DNA of 64,000 nt from Pararge aegeria (GCF_905163445.1 NC_053202.1:3968001-4032000), one strand, 5' to 3'. Counted from the stretch's first letter, positions 19,758-30,135 are shown. Numbers and translations: made by a program. The notes: generated by a model not told the origin, from the letters alone.

Positions 19758-19761
19758 AGTA

Positions 19762-19796
<35 letters not shown>
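19758..19796. repeat. AT dinucleotide microsatellite
   Basis: An almost pure TA run of about 36 bases. Confidence 0.9.
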
Positions 19797-19798
<2 letters not shown>

Positions 19799-20013
19799 CA
19801 TGTGACTGTCAATGAATTATAGACAAATAATTTGCAATAAAATTAAATTGCGACTGTAATTAAAGATCTAAGCTATACTATCTCTTAAGTTGGACCAGAC
19901 TGCTCACGGTGTGCCAATTTAATTTAAAATCGGTTAAGTAGTTTAGGAGTCCATCGCGGACAAACATCGTGACAGGAGATTTGTATATATTAAGATAGTG
20001 TTCTAAAAGACTC

Positions 20014-20024
20014 GAGTCTCTACC
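20014..20024. repeat. Target-site duplication, 3' side of the Jockey element
   Basis: GAGTCTCTACC here is identical to 24916-24926. It sits directly against the A-rich 3' end of the element (TTTTT on the plus strand). Confidence 0.85.
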
Positions 20025-20254
20025 TTTTTGCTTTTTCGGAAGGACACTTGCCGATAACCACCTAAGGGGTTGCTACGGCGTCACCGGGGGAGTGGGGCGA
20101 GCGCGAAAGCTCGCCATGAGAAGAGCCCCAGGGCTCGACGACATCGGGGGGAGTATGGGAGACGTCGACCCGAGGGTGCCTCCTGCGAGGACTCGGACCT
20201 CGGCTCGGTTCGACGTTAATCTGACTGTTGGTGGACTTTTGGACTAATCATTGT

Positions 20255-23164
20255 TTAGTCCGAACGCCCCCGTGACCGTGGTAAGGATCCACGTCCGGAT
20301 GACGTCAGAAATCGGGGCCCTCGTCTTCGCCGGCGAAGACGCTGTGAATGTTGCGTGTGTGTGTGTTGTTGGGACACGTTGTCGGTAGTTATTTTGTCGT
20401 CAGGGTCGTCAAGGACATGCTTCGGACGTCGCCGCTTTGGTTCGACGTCGGGGACGGGGGTATAAGTGGACGCCTCGACCACTAGGGGGTTGGGGTGTCG
20501 GACTGCATTTTCAAAGTAGGTCTTTGATAATGTTTTCATGTACTGGGCTATGGTGGGAAGATCGAGGTCTCGGTGGAGATCTACGTTGCGCATGTACCAC
20601 GGACTGTCCGTGGTCATACGCATAAATTTGTTCTGCAGGACTTGAAAGCTCCTGTAGGAGCTGTGAGGGCGATGGGCGAATACGACGCTGGCGTATGTCA
20701 TAATGGGACGTATGCACGTTTTATACAAGGTTACCTTGTGACGGAGGGATAATTTGCTTTTGCGGCAAATCATCGGATAGAGACGACCCATCACATACGC
20801 AGCCTTGTTGCGGGCCTTGCGAATGTGTGCGGTGAAGCTCATTCTATGATCGAACGTTACTCCCAGGTATTTGGCCTTGTCTTGCCAGGGTATGGGACGC
20901 CCGTAGAGGGTGACCTCTGCGGGGTTTACCGTGAAGCGGCCTCTCGGTTTGCCCGTGAAGAGCACCGCTGCGCTCTTCTCGGGGTTAACCTCGATCCTCC
21001 AGAGGCGGAACCACTTGCCCAGCAGGTGGAGCGCCTTTTGGAGTCGACTTGCAATGTTGCTCTTTTTGGGATCGGTCGCAAAGAGAGCGGTATCGTCGGC
21101 GAATTGGGCCAGTTTGACCGTCGCCGGTAGGTCGCGGGGAATGTCGCTCGTGAAGAGCGCGTATAGAAGTGGGGAGAGCGCGGAGCCCTGAGGGACTCCC
21201 GCTCGTATAGGTCTAGGGGAAGAGAGCGTACCGTCTAGACGATAGCGAAATGTGCGATCGGTGAGATACGCTCGCAGCAAACGAACGAGACTAGCTGGCA
21301 CGCCCAGATGGTGCAGCTTGTACAACAAGCCGGCGTGCCAGACCCTGTCGAAGGCCTTGGCAATGTCTAAGAACACGGCCCCAGTGGGGCTCATGTGTCT
21401 GTATCGATTGAATCCTGCCAGTATGTGCTCCGTGAGGCGGTGCGCTTGGTGGACGCAAGAGTGCTTGGCTCGAAAGCCGAATTGCTCGTCGTTAAGGAGG
21501 TTTTTCTCCTCTACGACTGCCTTCAGTCTGTGTAATATTACCCTCTCATACACCTTTGCTAAGGTGTTGAGGAGGCTTATAGGGCGATAACTGGAGGGAA
21601 GGTCGCGGGGTTTGCCCGACTTGTGGATACCTATGACTGTTGCTTCCTTCCACTGGTTGGGGAAGTAGCAGTTTGCCAAGAATACATTAAAAATTACCAC
21701 AAGTAGGTTGATAATTTGTCCTGGGAGTAACTTTAGGGTTTTATTGGTAATGCCGTCGGGGCCTGGGGCTTTCTTAGAGTGGAAACCCTTGATAATAGTA
21801 TGAACTTCATCGCAGGTCGTCGGGGCGAGAGGTTCACCATCGGGAGGGGTCGAGAGGATTGTTGCGAGTTCGCTTTCGACTCGCAAGACGTGGGGCCTAT
21901 CAATGGATACGGTGCTCGGAGAGCATTGGGATTCGAGGCAGTCAGCCATGCATTCAGCCTTATCGATATCTTCAAAGGCGGGCGGAAGGTCGGGGCGTGC
22001 TAACGGTGGGAGGGCGGGAGCGCGGGTCATTTTGAGAGCCTTCGCCAGTTTGTAGAACGCACTACGCGATGGCGAGAGCTCCCCCAAGAACCTGTCCCAT
22101 TGTCCGTGTCGGAGTGCGGTAATGATAGACACTACCTTCCTCTGGGCTCTCCAGAGTTCTAACCGATTCTGTCGTGTCGGATATTTGTCATGCTCCCTAT
22201 GGGCCCTATTCTTGTTTGTGATTAGCTCTCGCGCGTCCTCCGTGAGTACCATGCGGTAAAATCCGCACGGCATCTCGCGGGAGCATTCGCTCGTAGCGTC
22301 ACAAACGTGGTTGGTCAAGTGCAGTGAGGCTGCCTGGGCTTGCTCTAATGTCTCTACGACGTCAGGAATTTTAGAGAGGTGCACAGAGTCCTTCGCTTCG
22401 AGTAGCCCGGAGAGCTTCTTGAAGTCGATGACTTTACGGGTCGGGAGGATCGCGGGGCCTACGGGGCCTAGCTGTAGTTTGACAGGTCTGTGATCCGAAT
22501 ATAGCTCGGATAGCACTTCCACAGAGTTCACCTGAAGGGTGATATTCTTGAGGAGCGCTATGTCGAGTATGTCCGGTCGGTCGATCGAACTATCCGACAT
22601 CGGGAAGCGAGTCGGCGAGTCTGGGGCAACTACGATAAAGTTGAGGTCGGGTCGTCTGACAAGTATGTTAAGTTGTCGTCCGTGCGCGTTAGTGGAGCGG
22701 GACCAGTCGGTGTGCTTAGCGTTGAAGTCGCCAGCCAAAATGACAGAGTCACCTAAGGAGAGGAGAGCGAGTAAGTCACTCTCTAAAAAGGTTTTGTTCG
22801 GTGAGAGATAAACGGATGCTAGTATGATCGACGGATGGCCGGTCATACCCACCTGACATACGGAGGCTTCCATGTTGGTAAGCTGTGGAGGATCGAGAGG
22901 AGTGCAGTGAAGAGCCCTTCTGTAATAGATCGCGGTACCACCCAACCGGTTGGTGGTCCGATCATTTCTAATTAAGTTATAATTTCCAACTTTGGGATCG
23001 CTTCTACTAGGTTTTAAGAAGGTCTCTTGCACTAGGAAGATATCGATTTGTTGTGCACATATAAATTCACGGATTTGATGCATTTGATCGATAATGCCGT
23101 TTGCATTAAAGAAGCTGACTGCCAGGGAGTGTGGTTTTACCCTACCTTTATATGTACTACCCAT
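20255..23164 (-). CDS. Jockey ORF2: endonuclease and reverse transcriptase
   Basis: A 969-residue protein for target-primed reverse transcription. The N-terminal AP-like endonuclease shows QET (E47), GDFNAKHTDW (D146, N148) and SDH (223-225). The reverse transcriptase shows APGPDG at 466-471, SYRPISLL at 525-532, FLDIAKAFDRVWH with catalytic D600, GVPQG at 656-660 and FADD with D690 and D691. All the expected catalytic residues are present. After the thumb a basic C-terminus carries an arginine run (RLRRRRRG). The start ATG overlaps the ORF1 stop by one base (TAATG), a layout known in other non-LTR elements to allow reinitiation. Confidence 0.93.
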   Translation of the reverse strand: MGSTYKGRVKPHSLAVSFFNANGIIDQMHQIREFICAQQIDIFLVQETFLKPSRSDPKVGNYNLIRNDRTTNRLGGTAIYYRRALHCTPLDPPQLTNMEASVCQVGMTGHPSIILASVYLSPNKTFLESDLLALLSLGDSVILAGDFNAKHTDWSRSTNAHGRQLNILVRRPDLNFIVVAPDSPTRFPMSDSSIDRPDILDIALLKNITLQVNSVEVLSELYSDHRPVKLQLGPVGPAILPTRKVIDFKKLSGLLEAKDSVHLSKIPDVVETLEQAQAASLHLTNHVCDATSECSREMPCGFYRMVLTEDARELITNKNRAHREHDKYPTRQNRLELWRAQRKVVSIITALRHGQWDRFLGELSPSRSAFYKLAKALKMTRAPALPPLARPDLPPAFEDIDKAECMADCLESQCSPSTVSIDRPHVLRVESELATILSTPPDGEPLAPTTCDEVHTIIKGFHSKKAPGPDGITNKTLKLLPGQIINLLVVIFNVFLANCYFPNQWKEATVIGIHKSGKPRDLPSSYRPISLLNTLAKVYERVILHRLKAVVEEKNLLNDEQFGFRAKHSCVHQAHRLTEHILAGFNRYRHMSPTGAVFLDIAKAFDRVWHAGLLYKLHHLGVPASLVRLLRAYLTDRTFRYRLDGTLSSPRPIRAGVPQGSALSPLLYALFTSDIPRDLPATVKLAQFADDTALFATDPKKSNIASRLQKALHLLGKWFRLWRIEVNPEKSAAVLFTGKPRGRFTVNPAEVTLYGRPIPWQDKAKYLGVTFDHRMSFTAHIRKARNKAAYVMGRLYPMICRKSKLSLRHKVTLYKTCIRPIMTYASVVFAHRPHSSYRSFQVLQNKFMRMTTDSPWYMRNVDLHRDLDLPTIAQYMKTLSKTYFENAVRHPNPLVVEASTYTPVPDVEPKRRRPKHVLDDPDDKITTDNVSQQHTHTQHSQRLRRRRRGPRFLTSSGRGSLPRSRGRSD
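20322..20341. repeat. Perfect 20-bp palindrome in the ORF2 C-terminal coding region
   Basis: CGTCTTCGCCGGCGAAGACG is its own reverse complement and encodes part of the arginine run. It is identical in the diverged copy at 10164-10183, while the third copy (34653) begins just after its position. Confidence 0.85.
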
Positions 23165-24675
23165 TAACGGATTGCTTTTTGGATAGTCCCGATGGTTGTT
23201 AGGAGGCTAGAGTGCTCACGCATAGCCTGGTTGAGGGAGACCTTTGCCTTTGCAAAGAATACTTTTACCTCGTTCATGTCAACCGCAGACACGAGGTACT
23301 GGATGAAGTCCAGGGGGTCCATATCCGGAGATAGGTGCATGGGCGAGGGCGCTGAGGCCGGGTGGGCCGCTGCCGGTGCGGTGGCCTGAGGGGCTACCGG
23401 CACCGGTGCGGGGGCGGGGGCGGAGGCGCTAGGCGCTCCGTTAAGGGGCTTGGCCCATGCGCTGGTAGCGGGTACCGGCGCTGGGACGAAGCGTTGGGCG
23501 GGCTGTGCTGCGGGTCTCCGAGCCGGCGGCGGACCCCTGCGCCGTGTAAACTGCGGCGCCTTTGGGCATCCGCGATAATTCGCGGGGTGCCCTTGGGTGT
23601 AGCAGAGTACACAGCTCGGTGGTTCGTCGACGGTCGGGTCCCGTCGGGAGCAATCGGCGGTGCCGTGGTCGCCCAGGCACTTGACGCACCTAGGGCGGGC
23701 GAAACAATTCCTTGCGGAATGGCCGTACAGTTGGCATCGGTGGCACTGGCCGACCTTGCCTCTGTTATGGGGCTTCTCGATAGTGAGTCCTGAAAGGTGG
23801 CACACTTTTTCGAGATTGTAAATCTCTTTACCTTCGGGGGAAAGTTCTAATAAAACGAGAACCATCTCGTAGACATATTTCGTCCTGGTATTGTACATCC
23901 TATGTACCTCCAGGACAGGTAGATTTTGCGACAAAAGGTCGGCTTTTATTACCTCGGAGCTAATCTCCTTCGGTAATCCTTTAATGACGACGCGGAGAAT
24001 GCGTTCGTCTCTTAGGGCGTAGGTATGAAAACCTATATTATGCTCTCTGAGCATTGAAGTTAGCCGACGGTGGTCGTCGGAGGATAGGCACTGTACTCTA
24101 ATGCCTATAGCGGTGGATCGGGCACCGGTGAAGCCGATGCCGTTCGCTTCAAGAAGCGGGATGATTTTCATCCATGCGAGCTTGTCGCGGATGAAGAGAG
24201 GTGGGATTCTATCCCTGGGTTGGGGTTGCTCCTCCATAGGGGAGTCTTCGGGCTCGTCTTCGTCCGCAGGGGAAGCCTGGGACGCTGCGCGAGGCGCTGC
24301 GCGGGGCGCTTGGGACTGGGTCTTAGTTGGGCGGTCCGTTACCACTTTCTTTGGCGGGTTCGCCTTGGATTTGGAAGCCTTAAGCTTCCGCTTTTTAGCA
24401 CCGACGACGGTGAAGCCGTCGTCGGTCTCGGATGATGCCGGGGAGGTAGATTCTTCGATCGCTATCGCAGGGATAGCGACCGGGTCGTCGGTAATCGGCT
24501 CTGCGGGAGCCGGGGATTGCGGGCTGTCCGTGAACACTCTAGGCCTAACAGTCCTAAAGCGGTTTAGGTAACCCGCGTTATTCTCCTGGAGGTCCTTTAA
24601 GAGGGCCTCCAGATTAAGGTCGGAGTCGGCGAGGGCCATGGCGGCCCCCGGGGTAGCGGTTGACCTCCCTGCCAT
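23164..24675 (-). CDS. Jockey ORF1: gag-like nucleic-acid-binding protein
   Basis: A 503-residue protein expected to coat the element RNA. The N-terminal third is acidic and Ser/Pro/Ala-rich, with a basic patch KKRKLKASKSK at 94-104. About 229-303 resembles the PRE_C2HC domain that precedes zinc knuckles in Jockey gag proteins. Three CCHC knuckles follow: C311-C314-H319-C324, C330-C333-H337-C342 and C355-C358-H363-C370. A Pro/Ala-rich linker and a short helical C-terminus complete it. The stop TAA shares its first base (T) with the last base of the ORF2 start ATG. The ATG at 24675 is the first in a GC-rich leader. Confidence 0.92.
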   Translation of the reverse strand: MAGRSTATPGAAMALADSDLNLEALLKDLQENNAGYLNRFRTVRPRVFTDSPQSPAPAEPITDDPVAIPAIAIEESTSPASSETDDGFTVVGAKKRKLKASKSKANPPKKVVTDRPTKTQSQAPRAAPRAASQASPADEDEPEDSPMEEQPQPRDRIPPLFIRDKLAWMKIIPLLEANGIGFTGARSTAIGIRVQCLSSDDHRRLTSMLREHNIGFHTYALRDERILRVVIKGLPKEISSEVIKADLLSQNLPVLEVHRMYNTRTKYVYEMVLVLLELSPEGKEIYNLEKVCHLSGLTIEKPHNRGKVGQCHRCQLYGHSARNCFARPRCVKCLGDHGTADCSRRDPTVDEPPSCVLCYTQGHPANYRGCPKAPQFTRRRGPPPARRPAAQPAQRFVPAPVPATSAWAKPLNGAPSASAPAPAPVPVAPQATAPAAAHPASAPSPMHLSPDMDPLDFIQYLVSAVDMNEVKVFFAKAKVSLNQAMREHSSLLTTIGTIQKAIR

Positions 24676-24915
24676 GCAGGGAGGTGTGTGCCTAAAAAAG
24701 GGTGTGGCCCTATGGGGCCTCGCCTTTAGGTGACGAGGGTGTTAAACTACGCTAATAATAACACGTGTACTTACAGGAATCCTAGACCCTAGAACTACAC
24801 TGCACTACCACAACGCAGAAACGGACACTGATTTCCACTGACACTTTCACCTCGAGCAATCGGTTGCGAGACAGACATCCGTACGGGACGGATGCGCGAG
24901 TCGGAATCGCAAAAA
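24676..24915 (-). promoter_or_regulatory. Jockey 5' leader, probable internal promoter
   Basis: About 240 bases lie between the element's 5' end and ORF1. Jockey-type elements carry internal promoters there. I see the family layout but no motif that I can call with certainty. Confidence 0.4.
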
Positions 24916-24926
24916 GAGTCTCTACC
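24916..24926. repeat. Target-site duplication, 5' side of the Jockey element
   Basis: GAGTCTCTACC is identical to 20014-20024. The base before the match differs from its counterpart at the other side, so the match is 11 bases. Confidence 0.85.
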
Positions 24927-25009
24927 CCTCGACCTACATTAATTCAAGCGCCTTGGTTCTCGCAACTTATGACTATTTAAAGACTTTTTAATTTAAAGGC
25001 TTAGGTACC

Positions 25010-25240
25010 ATCATCGTTATCAGCCCATTACCAGCCAGTACAGGGCACGTGTCTTCACTCGGGATTAGAAAGGGGTTAGGCTGTAATCCACTAAGCTAGC
25101 CTAGTGTAGATTGGTAGACTAAAACACGCCTTTGAGCAAATTAGACACTCACATGCATACACGTTTCTAACGTTTACCTTCAACGTTAAAGCCTGTGATA
25201 TTTCATAGCTTAAGGCACACGAAACCGAACACTTACTAAT
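25010..25240 (-). repeat. SINE family S2, diverged
   Basis: CAGCCCATTACCAGCCAGTA, AAAGGGGTTAGGCTGTAATC and CGCCTTTGAGCAAATT mark an old S2 copy. Confidence 0.65.
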
Positions 25241-25348
25241 AAGTCTAACTCGAGAAGGAGTTCTCGGCCCTAATCACAACGCTGACCCAGATCTTCCTAA
25301 GAAAAAACTGTGTTTTAAAGAATTTAATTTAACAAGGTTAATTTAACA

Positions 25349-25532
25349 AAATCGATGCCCTGCAGATGTGGGGCTGGAGACGCCTTTTAAAGATCCCTTG
25401 GACTGCATTCCACACCAACAATTCCGTTTTAAAAGAAATGAATATCAAGGAACGACTTTCGCCTACGGTGCAGTTACGAATATTGAAGTTTTTTGACCAC
25501 ATCTCAATCTCATTTCAGCAGCCACGACCACT
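25349..25532 (+). pseudogene. Fragment of a LINE ORF2 C-terminus
   Basis: The plus frame reads ALQMWGWRRLLKIPWTAF, then NIKERLSPTVQLRILKFF. This matches the W-RR-L-IPWT segment after the reverse transcriptase of widespread insect LINEs. About 60 codons remain. Flanks carry no further coding, so the piece is isolated. Confidence 0.75.
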
Positions 25533-25574
25533 CTGCCAAGAGTGACTAAGGCAGATACGACTAAGAAGAATTTA

Positions 25575-26455
25575 ACATAAAAGTCCTTTTTGTGACAATT
25601 AATAATAACAACTAATAACAAAAGAAATCACTTTTTAACTAATTTTACCATTACCACTTTTTAACGTTTAATAAATCTAAGCCTAAGAGTAGTTTGCTGG
25701 AACGGGGACGGGCGTTTTTGTAGGGCCAAATGTCATAGCTAAGATGGTATACGTCGTAAATATGCTCTTTATGTATACTTATATATTTGTTCTAAGTGCA
25801 AAAACAATCTTGGTGACATAAGGGTTGGCTCATTGTTTCCACAAACAGCCTGGCTGTGCAGCGTGGAAATGCAGTCAGCATTTTTGGTACCATTCTAAGT
25901 AGGCAATGTACTCGAAATCTATACGTTTCGGACTAAGACTAATCTTTTGCAACACAACACATTAAAAATTTATCTTAGAAAATGTATCTTTGAAAATTTA
26001 AGTTCGAAATGTAACTTTGAAAATATAATACTGAAAGTGACCTAGGTCAGATGGATGAATTAAAATCACGTGTGTTTTATAAACATCAATTTTATTACAT
26101 AATTTTTATAATTCTTTCGTCGTAAACGGATTCACGTAAAATATTACTTCCCCAGATCCGTTCCAGATAGAATATTCATACAATATCGAACATAACAATA
26201 TGTTCAATGATTTCGCCGGAATGGAGAAAACTTATCTACCCTTTTTTATTAATAAAAACCTCATTCCACTCGAAATATTCGTTACCAAATATTTAATCAA
26301 GTTCTGTATTTAAAAAGTGTTTACTTTCAATTTTGTTTTTTTTATCAAAAAGGGTATGAGGTTTTAGTCAATTAGAGGTTATTTCTATTATATTACTTTG
26401 TAATCATCATTAACCTTTTTGGTCTTTCTCTTAAGAGGAATGTTTATTCATTGTT
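25575..26455. other. AT-rich intergenic DNA, nothing recognised
   Basis: I see no ORF with a family signature, no SINE head and no clear inverted repeat. Confidence 0.55.
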
Positions 26456-26741
26456 CCTAGGTCCCACTGCTGGGTATAGAGCCAACTTTAATCCCAAATT
26501 TGAGCTTTGGAGACATTATTAAGCTGAGCAAGATGATGAAATTAAATAATGTATGAATTCGATGATATTTATTTAATGGTGATGATGAAATAAATATATA
26601 AATACTTTATTATGAAAGTGTTAGCACTTTTTGATAGGGGAAAAACTTAAAGGATCGCGTCACCGATGACCTCGACATGCTCGTGACGCATTGGGCGAGA
26701 CAAGCGATACGTAGTATGGTGGCCTTTCTAAATTTATACCG

Positions 26742-26990
26742 ACGGCCGACTGGCGCAGTGGGCAGCGACCCTGCTTTCTGAGTCCAAGGCCGTGGGTTCG
26801 ATTCCCACAACTGGAAAATGTTTGTGTGATGAGCAATAAGTGTTTTTCAGTGTCTGGGTGTTTATATGTATTTTCTAAGTATTTATGTATATATAATTCA
26901 TAAAAATATTCATCAGTCATCTTAGTACCCATAACACAAGCTACGCTTACTTTGGGGCTAGGTGGCGATGTGTGTATTGTCGTAGTATAT
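26742..26990 (+). repeat. SINE family S1, near full length
   Basis: The copy runs from GACGGCCGACTGGCGCAGTG (box A) and GGGTTCGATTCCCACAAC (box B) through TTTTTCAGTGTCTGGGTGT to GCTACGCTTACTTTGGGGC and GTCGTAGTA. It is the clearest sense copy in the window. Confidence 0.9.
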
Positions 26991-26999
26991 TTATTTTTA

Positions 27000-28290
27000 T
27001 TTTATTTTTATACGCATAAATTTACACTAACATATTGTACAAACCTACTCGACTGTATCTGCGTGTTTGACTTTTTTTATGGGTATTAGCTTGTGATTTC
27101 GCCTCACCGACTGAAACCATTTTTGGTATTCCATTGTTTTGTTTTCACTTCTGTCGGCAGTCCTTAAGACTGTCTTCTTTTTTTAAAATAGGAAGTATAG
27201 TCTGTGATTTTTAATCCTAGTCTTAAAAATTTTAGTAACAGTTTCTCTTAGTTCTTAAAAGTAGCCTACGGGAGATTGAGGTGGATGTAGAGGATCAGAA
27301 CTATTAGGATAAATGTAATGTTTATTATTTAGTTTCCATGGTAACAAGAATAAGAAAAAAAATGTATAATGTTTTCTATCTCACTCTGTCCCATATATTT
27401 ATGTGTTTGTTTCTTTACCTAGATAATATTCGGTTTCCTTGGCAACTTAAATAGGAAAAATTAGTTAATTAAACGAAAGCGACGTTGCATGTTTGCGCAT
27501 CACAGTTGCCGGGCATGCAACGTCGCAAAGCGAAAATGTAACGAGGTCATTCATCAGTAGATTTTACTCCTCATATTTTTCTCATACCGGGCGCCTTATT
27601 AAATCGATTCTTAAGGAGTAAACTCCAAAAATCCCGATTTGATAATTGTTGCTATGCTGCTATTGGTCTTAGCGTGATGTTATATAGCCTTTATCCTTCC
27701 ACGATACATGGGCTATCCGACACTGATAGAGTTTTTTAAATCGGACCAGTAGTTTTTGAGAAAAAAACCCTTCATCTTAATATATTAATATAGGATGATT
27801 AACGAGTATATACTCGTACGATAAAGAACAAGTTATAGTGTTCGACCTGTGAATGATGTGTGAATTGTGATTATAAAATGTTTTCTCTCTATCTGACATC
27901 ATTAATTTGTCCAAAGAAAAAGTGAAAAAATGACAACCGCTTAGCATCATTTATTACTAACGGGTTGAAAATAAGGTATTATTAGATTATAGAATGTGGG
28001 TAGTTGAATAATGTTTCTGTAAATTCCATTCTTAGACGTCTAAGTAGATATCAGGTTATAATATAATGCTCACTATCGTAAGAAATAAATGTTTTTTTAT
28101 TCCACCATAACTAATTATTCCATAGGTATGTATATAATATTCTAGATTCTAGTCAATTAGAACTAAAGATTTTGTGATAAAATGCCGATATAAATAAAGT
28201 TTTATTAATTATTTAGGTGTTTTCATTCTTCATAAACCCCAAAAGCTAAAATTATTTCTAGGAATTGCAATGTAAGGAAATATTGGATGA
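27000..28290. other. AT-rich intergenic DNA with one short hairpin
   Basis: A 13-bp perfect inverted repeat (GCGACGTTGCATG at 27479-27491 against 27514-27526) is the only structure seen. No coding sequence is supported. Confidence 0.5.
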
Positions 28291-28295
28291 AGCTG

Positions 28296-28345
28296 TGACC
28301 ATTGGATAGAAGCAGGCGTTACTTTGGGGAAATCCATAATCTTAA
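28296..28345 (+). repeat. Start of repeat H
   Basis: GGATAGAAGCAGGCGTTACT, then TTGGGGAAATCCATAAT, is the repeat H head. It is cut by the Helitron-like element that follows. Confidence 0.6.
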
Positions 28346-28498
28346 TATATATATTTCTTGTGTGCGTGTGTATGTCACTGAACTCCTCCTAGACGGCTGG
28401 ACCGATTTAAATTATTTTTTTGGTATACCTTTGGGTGGCAACCTGGATGGTTTAGATTCACAAATTAGCCCGACAGATGGCGCTGGGGTCCGCTAGTA
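28345..28498 (+). mobile_element. Short non-autonomous Helitron-like element
   Basis: The unit runs from TATATATATTTCTTGTGTGC through CTCCTCCTAGACGGCTGG and GGTTTAGATTCACAAATTAG to GATGGCGCTGGGGTCCGCTAGT (end at 28495). Two other copies, at 56700-56860 and 57530-57676, share both ends. The CTAGT terminus is the Helitron type. Confidence 0.65.
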
Positions 28499-28599
28499 TA
28501 TTATAAAAATCATGCCTGAATATATTAATGGGCACTAATGAGGTGGGAGGGGCTTAGATAGATAAGGTAAGGTAGGGGGGTTGGGGTTAGAAAGGTAAA

Positions 28600-28830
28600 G
28601 GCGACACATTTGGCTATTTTTTTACTTAACAATTATTCATTATAAAGTCAACATCTCCTGAAGAGGCTCCGGTTTCGGAGCGAAACGTGCGTAGAGGGTG
28701 CATTGCCGAAGGTCTGTTTGGTGTGGAGTATAAGGATTGAAGAGATAATAAATTACACCATACAGATTCTCCTGCTGTTCGCGGAGTATAGCAAATTAGG
28801 CATAATATATTAAACTGTGATCCATGTATG
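28600..28830 (-). repeat. Dispersed repeat H, antisense
   Basis: TTAACAATTATTCATTATAA, CTCCGGTTTCGGAGCGAAAC, GGTCTGTTTGGTGTGGAGTA and CACCATACAGATTCTCCTGC are repeat H phrases in reverse. Confidence 0.75.
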
Positions 28831-28839
28831 AGTGACTAT

Positions 28840-29530
28840 TATGATTTACTTCACTATTTGTCCAATCAGCGTCAGCCCTTAAAATTCCCACTCCTGGGCA
28901 CAGGAGCCCTTATTTATGGAAGAGGACCCGACCCATCACCCTGCTTCAATTTAAGTTGGTGGTTCTCAAAGATTATTGTCCCAGGTTACTGCTTTAACGT
29001 GCTCATAGACACGTGACTTGACGTGACGTGAGAGGTGCTTCCCACGGTTGCCTCTAATCAAATATAGAATCAAAGTAATAAAACAAATATAGTAAGAGTC
29101 AAGGTTTCAACCCCAGAATTACGTGCATACAGAACCCTAATTCCGCCATTATTGCATGCAGTGCACTGTGTCTAAAACAGTGAAAACGCCGAATGCACGT
29201 CTTACTTCACACCCGCGGAATGTAAGCTAGCTAGCTCACAATCTTTTCTTATTTCCCCATTTAATGGTAATCGTTTAGAACATTAGAGGTAAAATAATTA
29301 CTGTCAACTACTAAATGGTATGAAGTGACTAACCGTCTGTTCGAGAAACAGTACTAAAGTAGAGTGGTTTTTGGGGCTATTAGTCGTGTACACGGTTTCT
29401 GTAGGTTCTTAATTCTGAGATTGCAAAATAAGAAAAAATATCGGTAATTTAATGTATAATATGTAAAAAAAAGACTCATGGCTACCAATCATTATTCAGA
29501 GTCCTTTACAAAAGTGGAACATTTTTTTTT
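28840..29530. other. Intergenic DNA, no gene recognised
   Basis: A 62-codon plus ORF at 28828 has no family signature. The rest is unremarkable. Confidence 0.45.
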
Positions 29531-29539
29531 ATTCCTCTT

Positions 29540-29690
29540 AAAGTTGTTAGTTTGTTTGTAATACTTTATTGCAAACACATTTAATAACACAAAATAACAG
29601 AAAAAAATAACTTAATAAACTTTTTGCAGCCAAAGGCGAGCTTATCGCTAAAGCGGTCTCTCCCAGACAACCTTTGGCGAGAGAAAATCC
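29540..29690 (-). mobile_element. LINE 3' tail, antisense
   Basis: TAATACTTTATTGCAAACAC (reverse of an AATAAAGTATTA end) is followed by AAAGGCGAGCTTATCGCTAA and GGTCTCTCCCAGACAACC. The GGTTGCCTGG-type hairpin near the 3' end is shared with LINE-K copies. Confidence 0.65.
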
Positions 29691-29729
29691 GACAGATGTC
29701 GGGATGGTGCGCGAAGTTGGCCCTAAACT

Positions 29730-29890
29730 GCAATTTCACCAGATGGCACAATCTAAGATGGTAACGGGCTAACCAGTTGTGGGTATGGCGCTGCAAATCG
29801 GTTTCTACGCGGAACCGCTAGTTCTAGTGCTAAATCACTAGAACTAGCCAGGGCCAAATCCTCCTACCAGACATAATTCTCATTGAAATT
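29730..29890 (-). repeat. SINE family S3
   Basis: CAATCTAAGATGGTAACGGG, CTAACCAGTTGTGGGTATGG and ACTAGCCAGGGCCAAATCC are S3 phrases in antisense. The segment GTTCTAGTGCTAAATCACTA, then GAAC, is a local palindrome. Confidence 0.7.
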
Positions 29891-29984
29891 AAAACTACCT
29901 TATCTAATTATACTATAAAATAGCCAATTCCGTCCCGTCTCTGTCGTGGACATAAGGTTGCCAGTTTTTTGATATTCTTCGGGA

Positions 29985-30135
29985 CGCTATCTTCGACTAC
30001 ACAATCACTTTTGCCTTTGGTTGCCTGGAAAAGATAGTGATAAGGCCGCCAAATTGTACCATCTACATTAACGCTCTATTATATTTGTATTATTGTGAAT
30101 TTTCTGGATGTGGAATACAATAAAATTTTGTCTAC
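29985..30135 (+). mobile_element. LINE 3' tail, sense
   Basis: TTTGGTTGCCTGGAAAAGAT, AGTGATAAGGCCGCC and the end CAATAAAATTTTGTCT match the LINE-K type of 3' terminus. Confidence 0.6.

Larger units (their letters stand above)
20025..24915 (-). mobile_element. Full-length Jockey-clade non-LTR retrotransposon
   Basis: This is a complete 4.9-kb minus-strand element. It has a 5' leader of about 240 bases (24915-24676), ORF1 (gag-like), ORF2 (endonuclease and reverse transcriptase), a 3' leader of about 230 bases and a short A-rich end. An exact 11-bp duplication flanks it. The gag with three zinc knuckles and the lack of an RNase H domain after the RT fit the Jockey clade. Both ORFs are free of stops and frameshifts, and the duplications are identical, so the insertion looks young. 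Its base composition is far richer in GC than the flanking DNA. Confidence 0.9.

Noticed and set aside
20437..24571. Many plus-strand ORFs of 60-156 codons across the Jockey element
   Set aside because: They are antisense shadows of the two GC-rich Jockey ORFs.
26742..26820. A tRNA gene
   Set aside because: Boxes A and B are present, but the acceptor and anticodon stems do not close and the same head recurs with SINE bodies.
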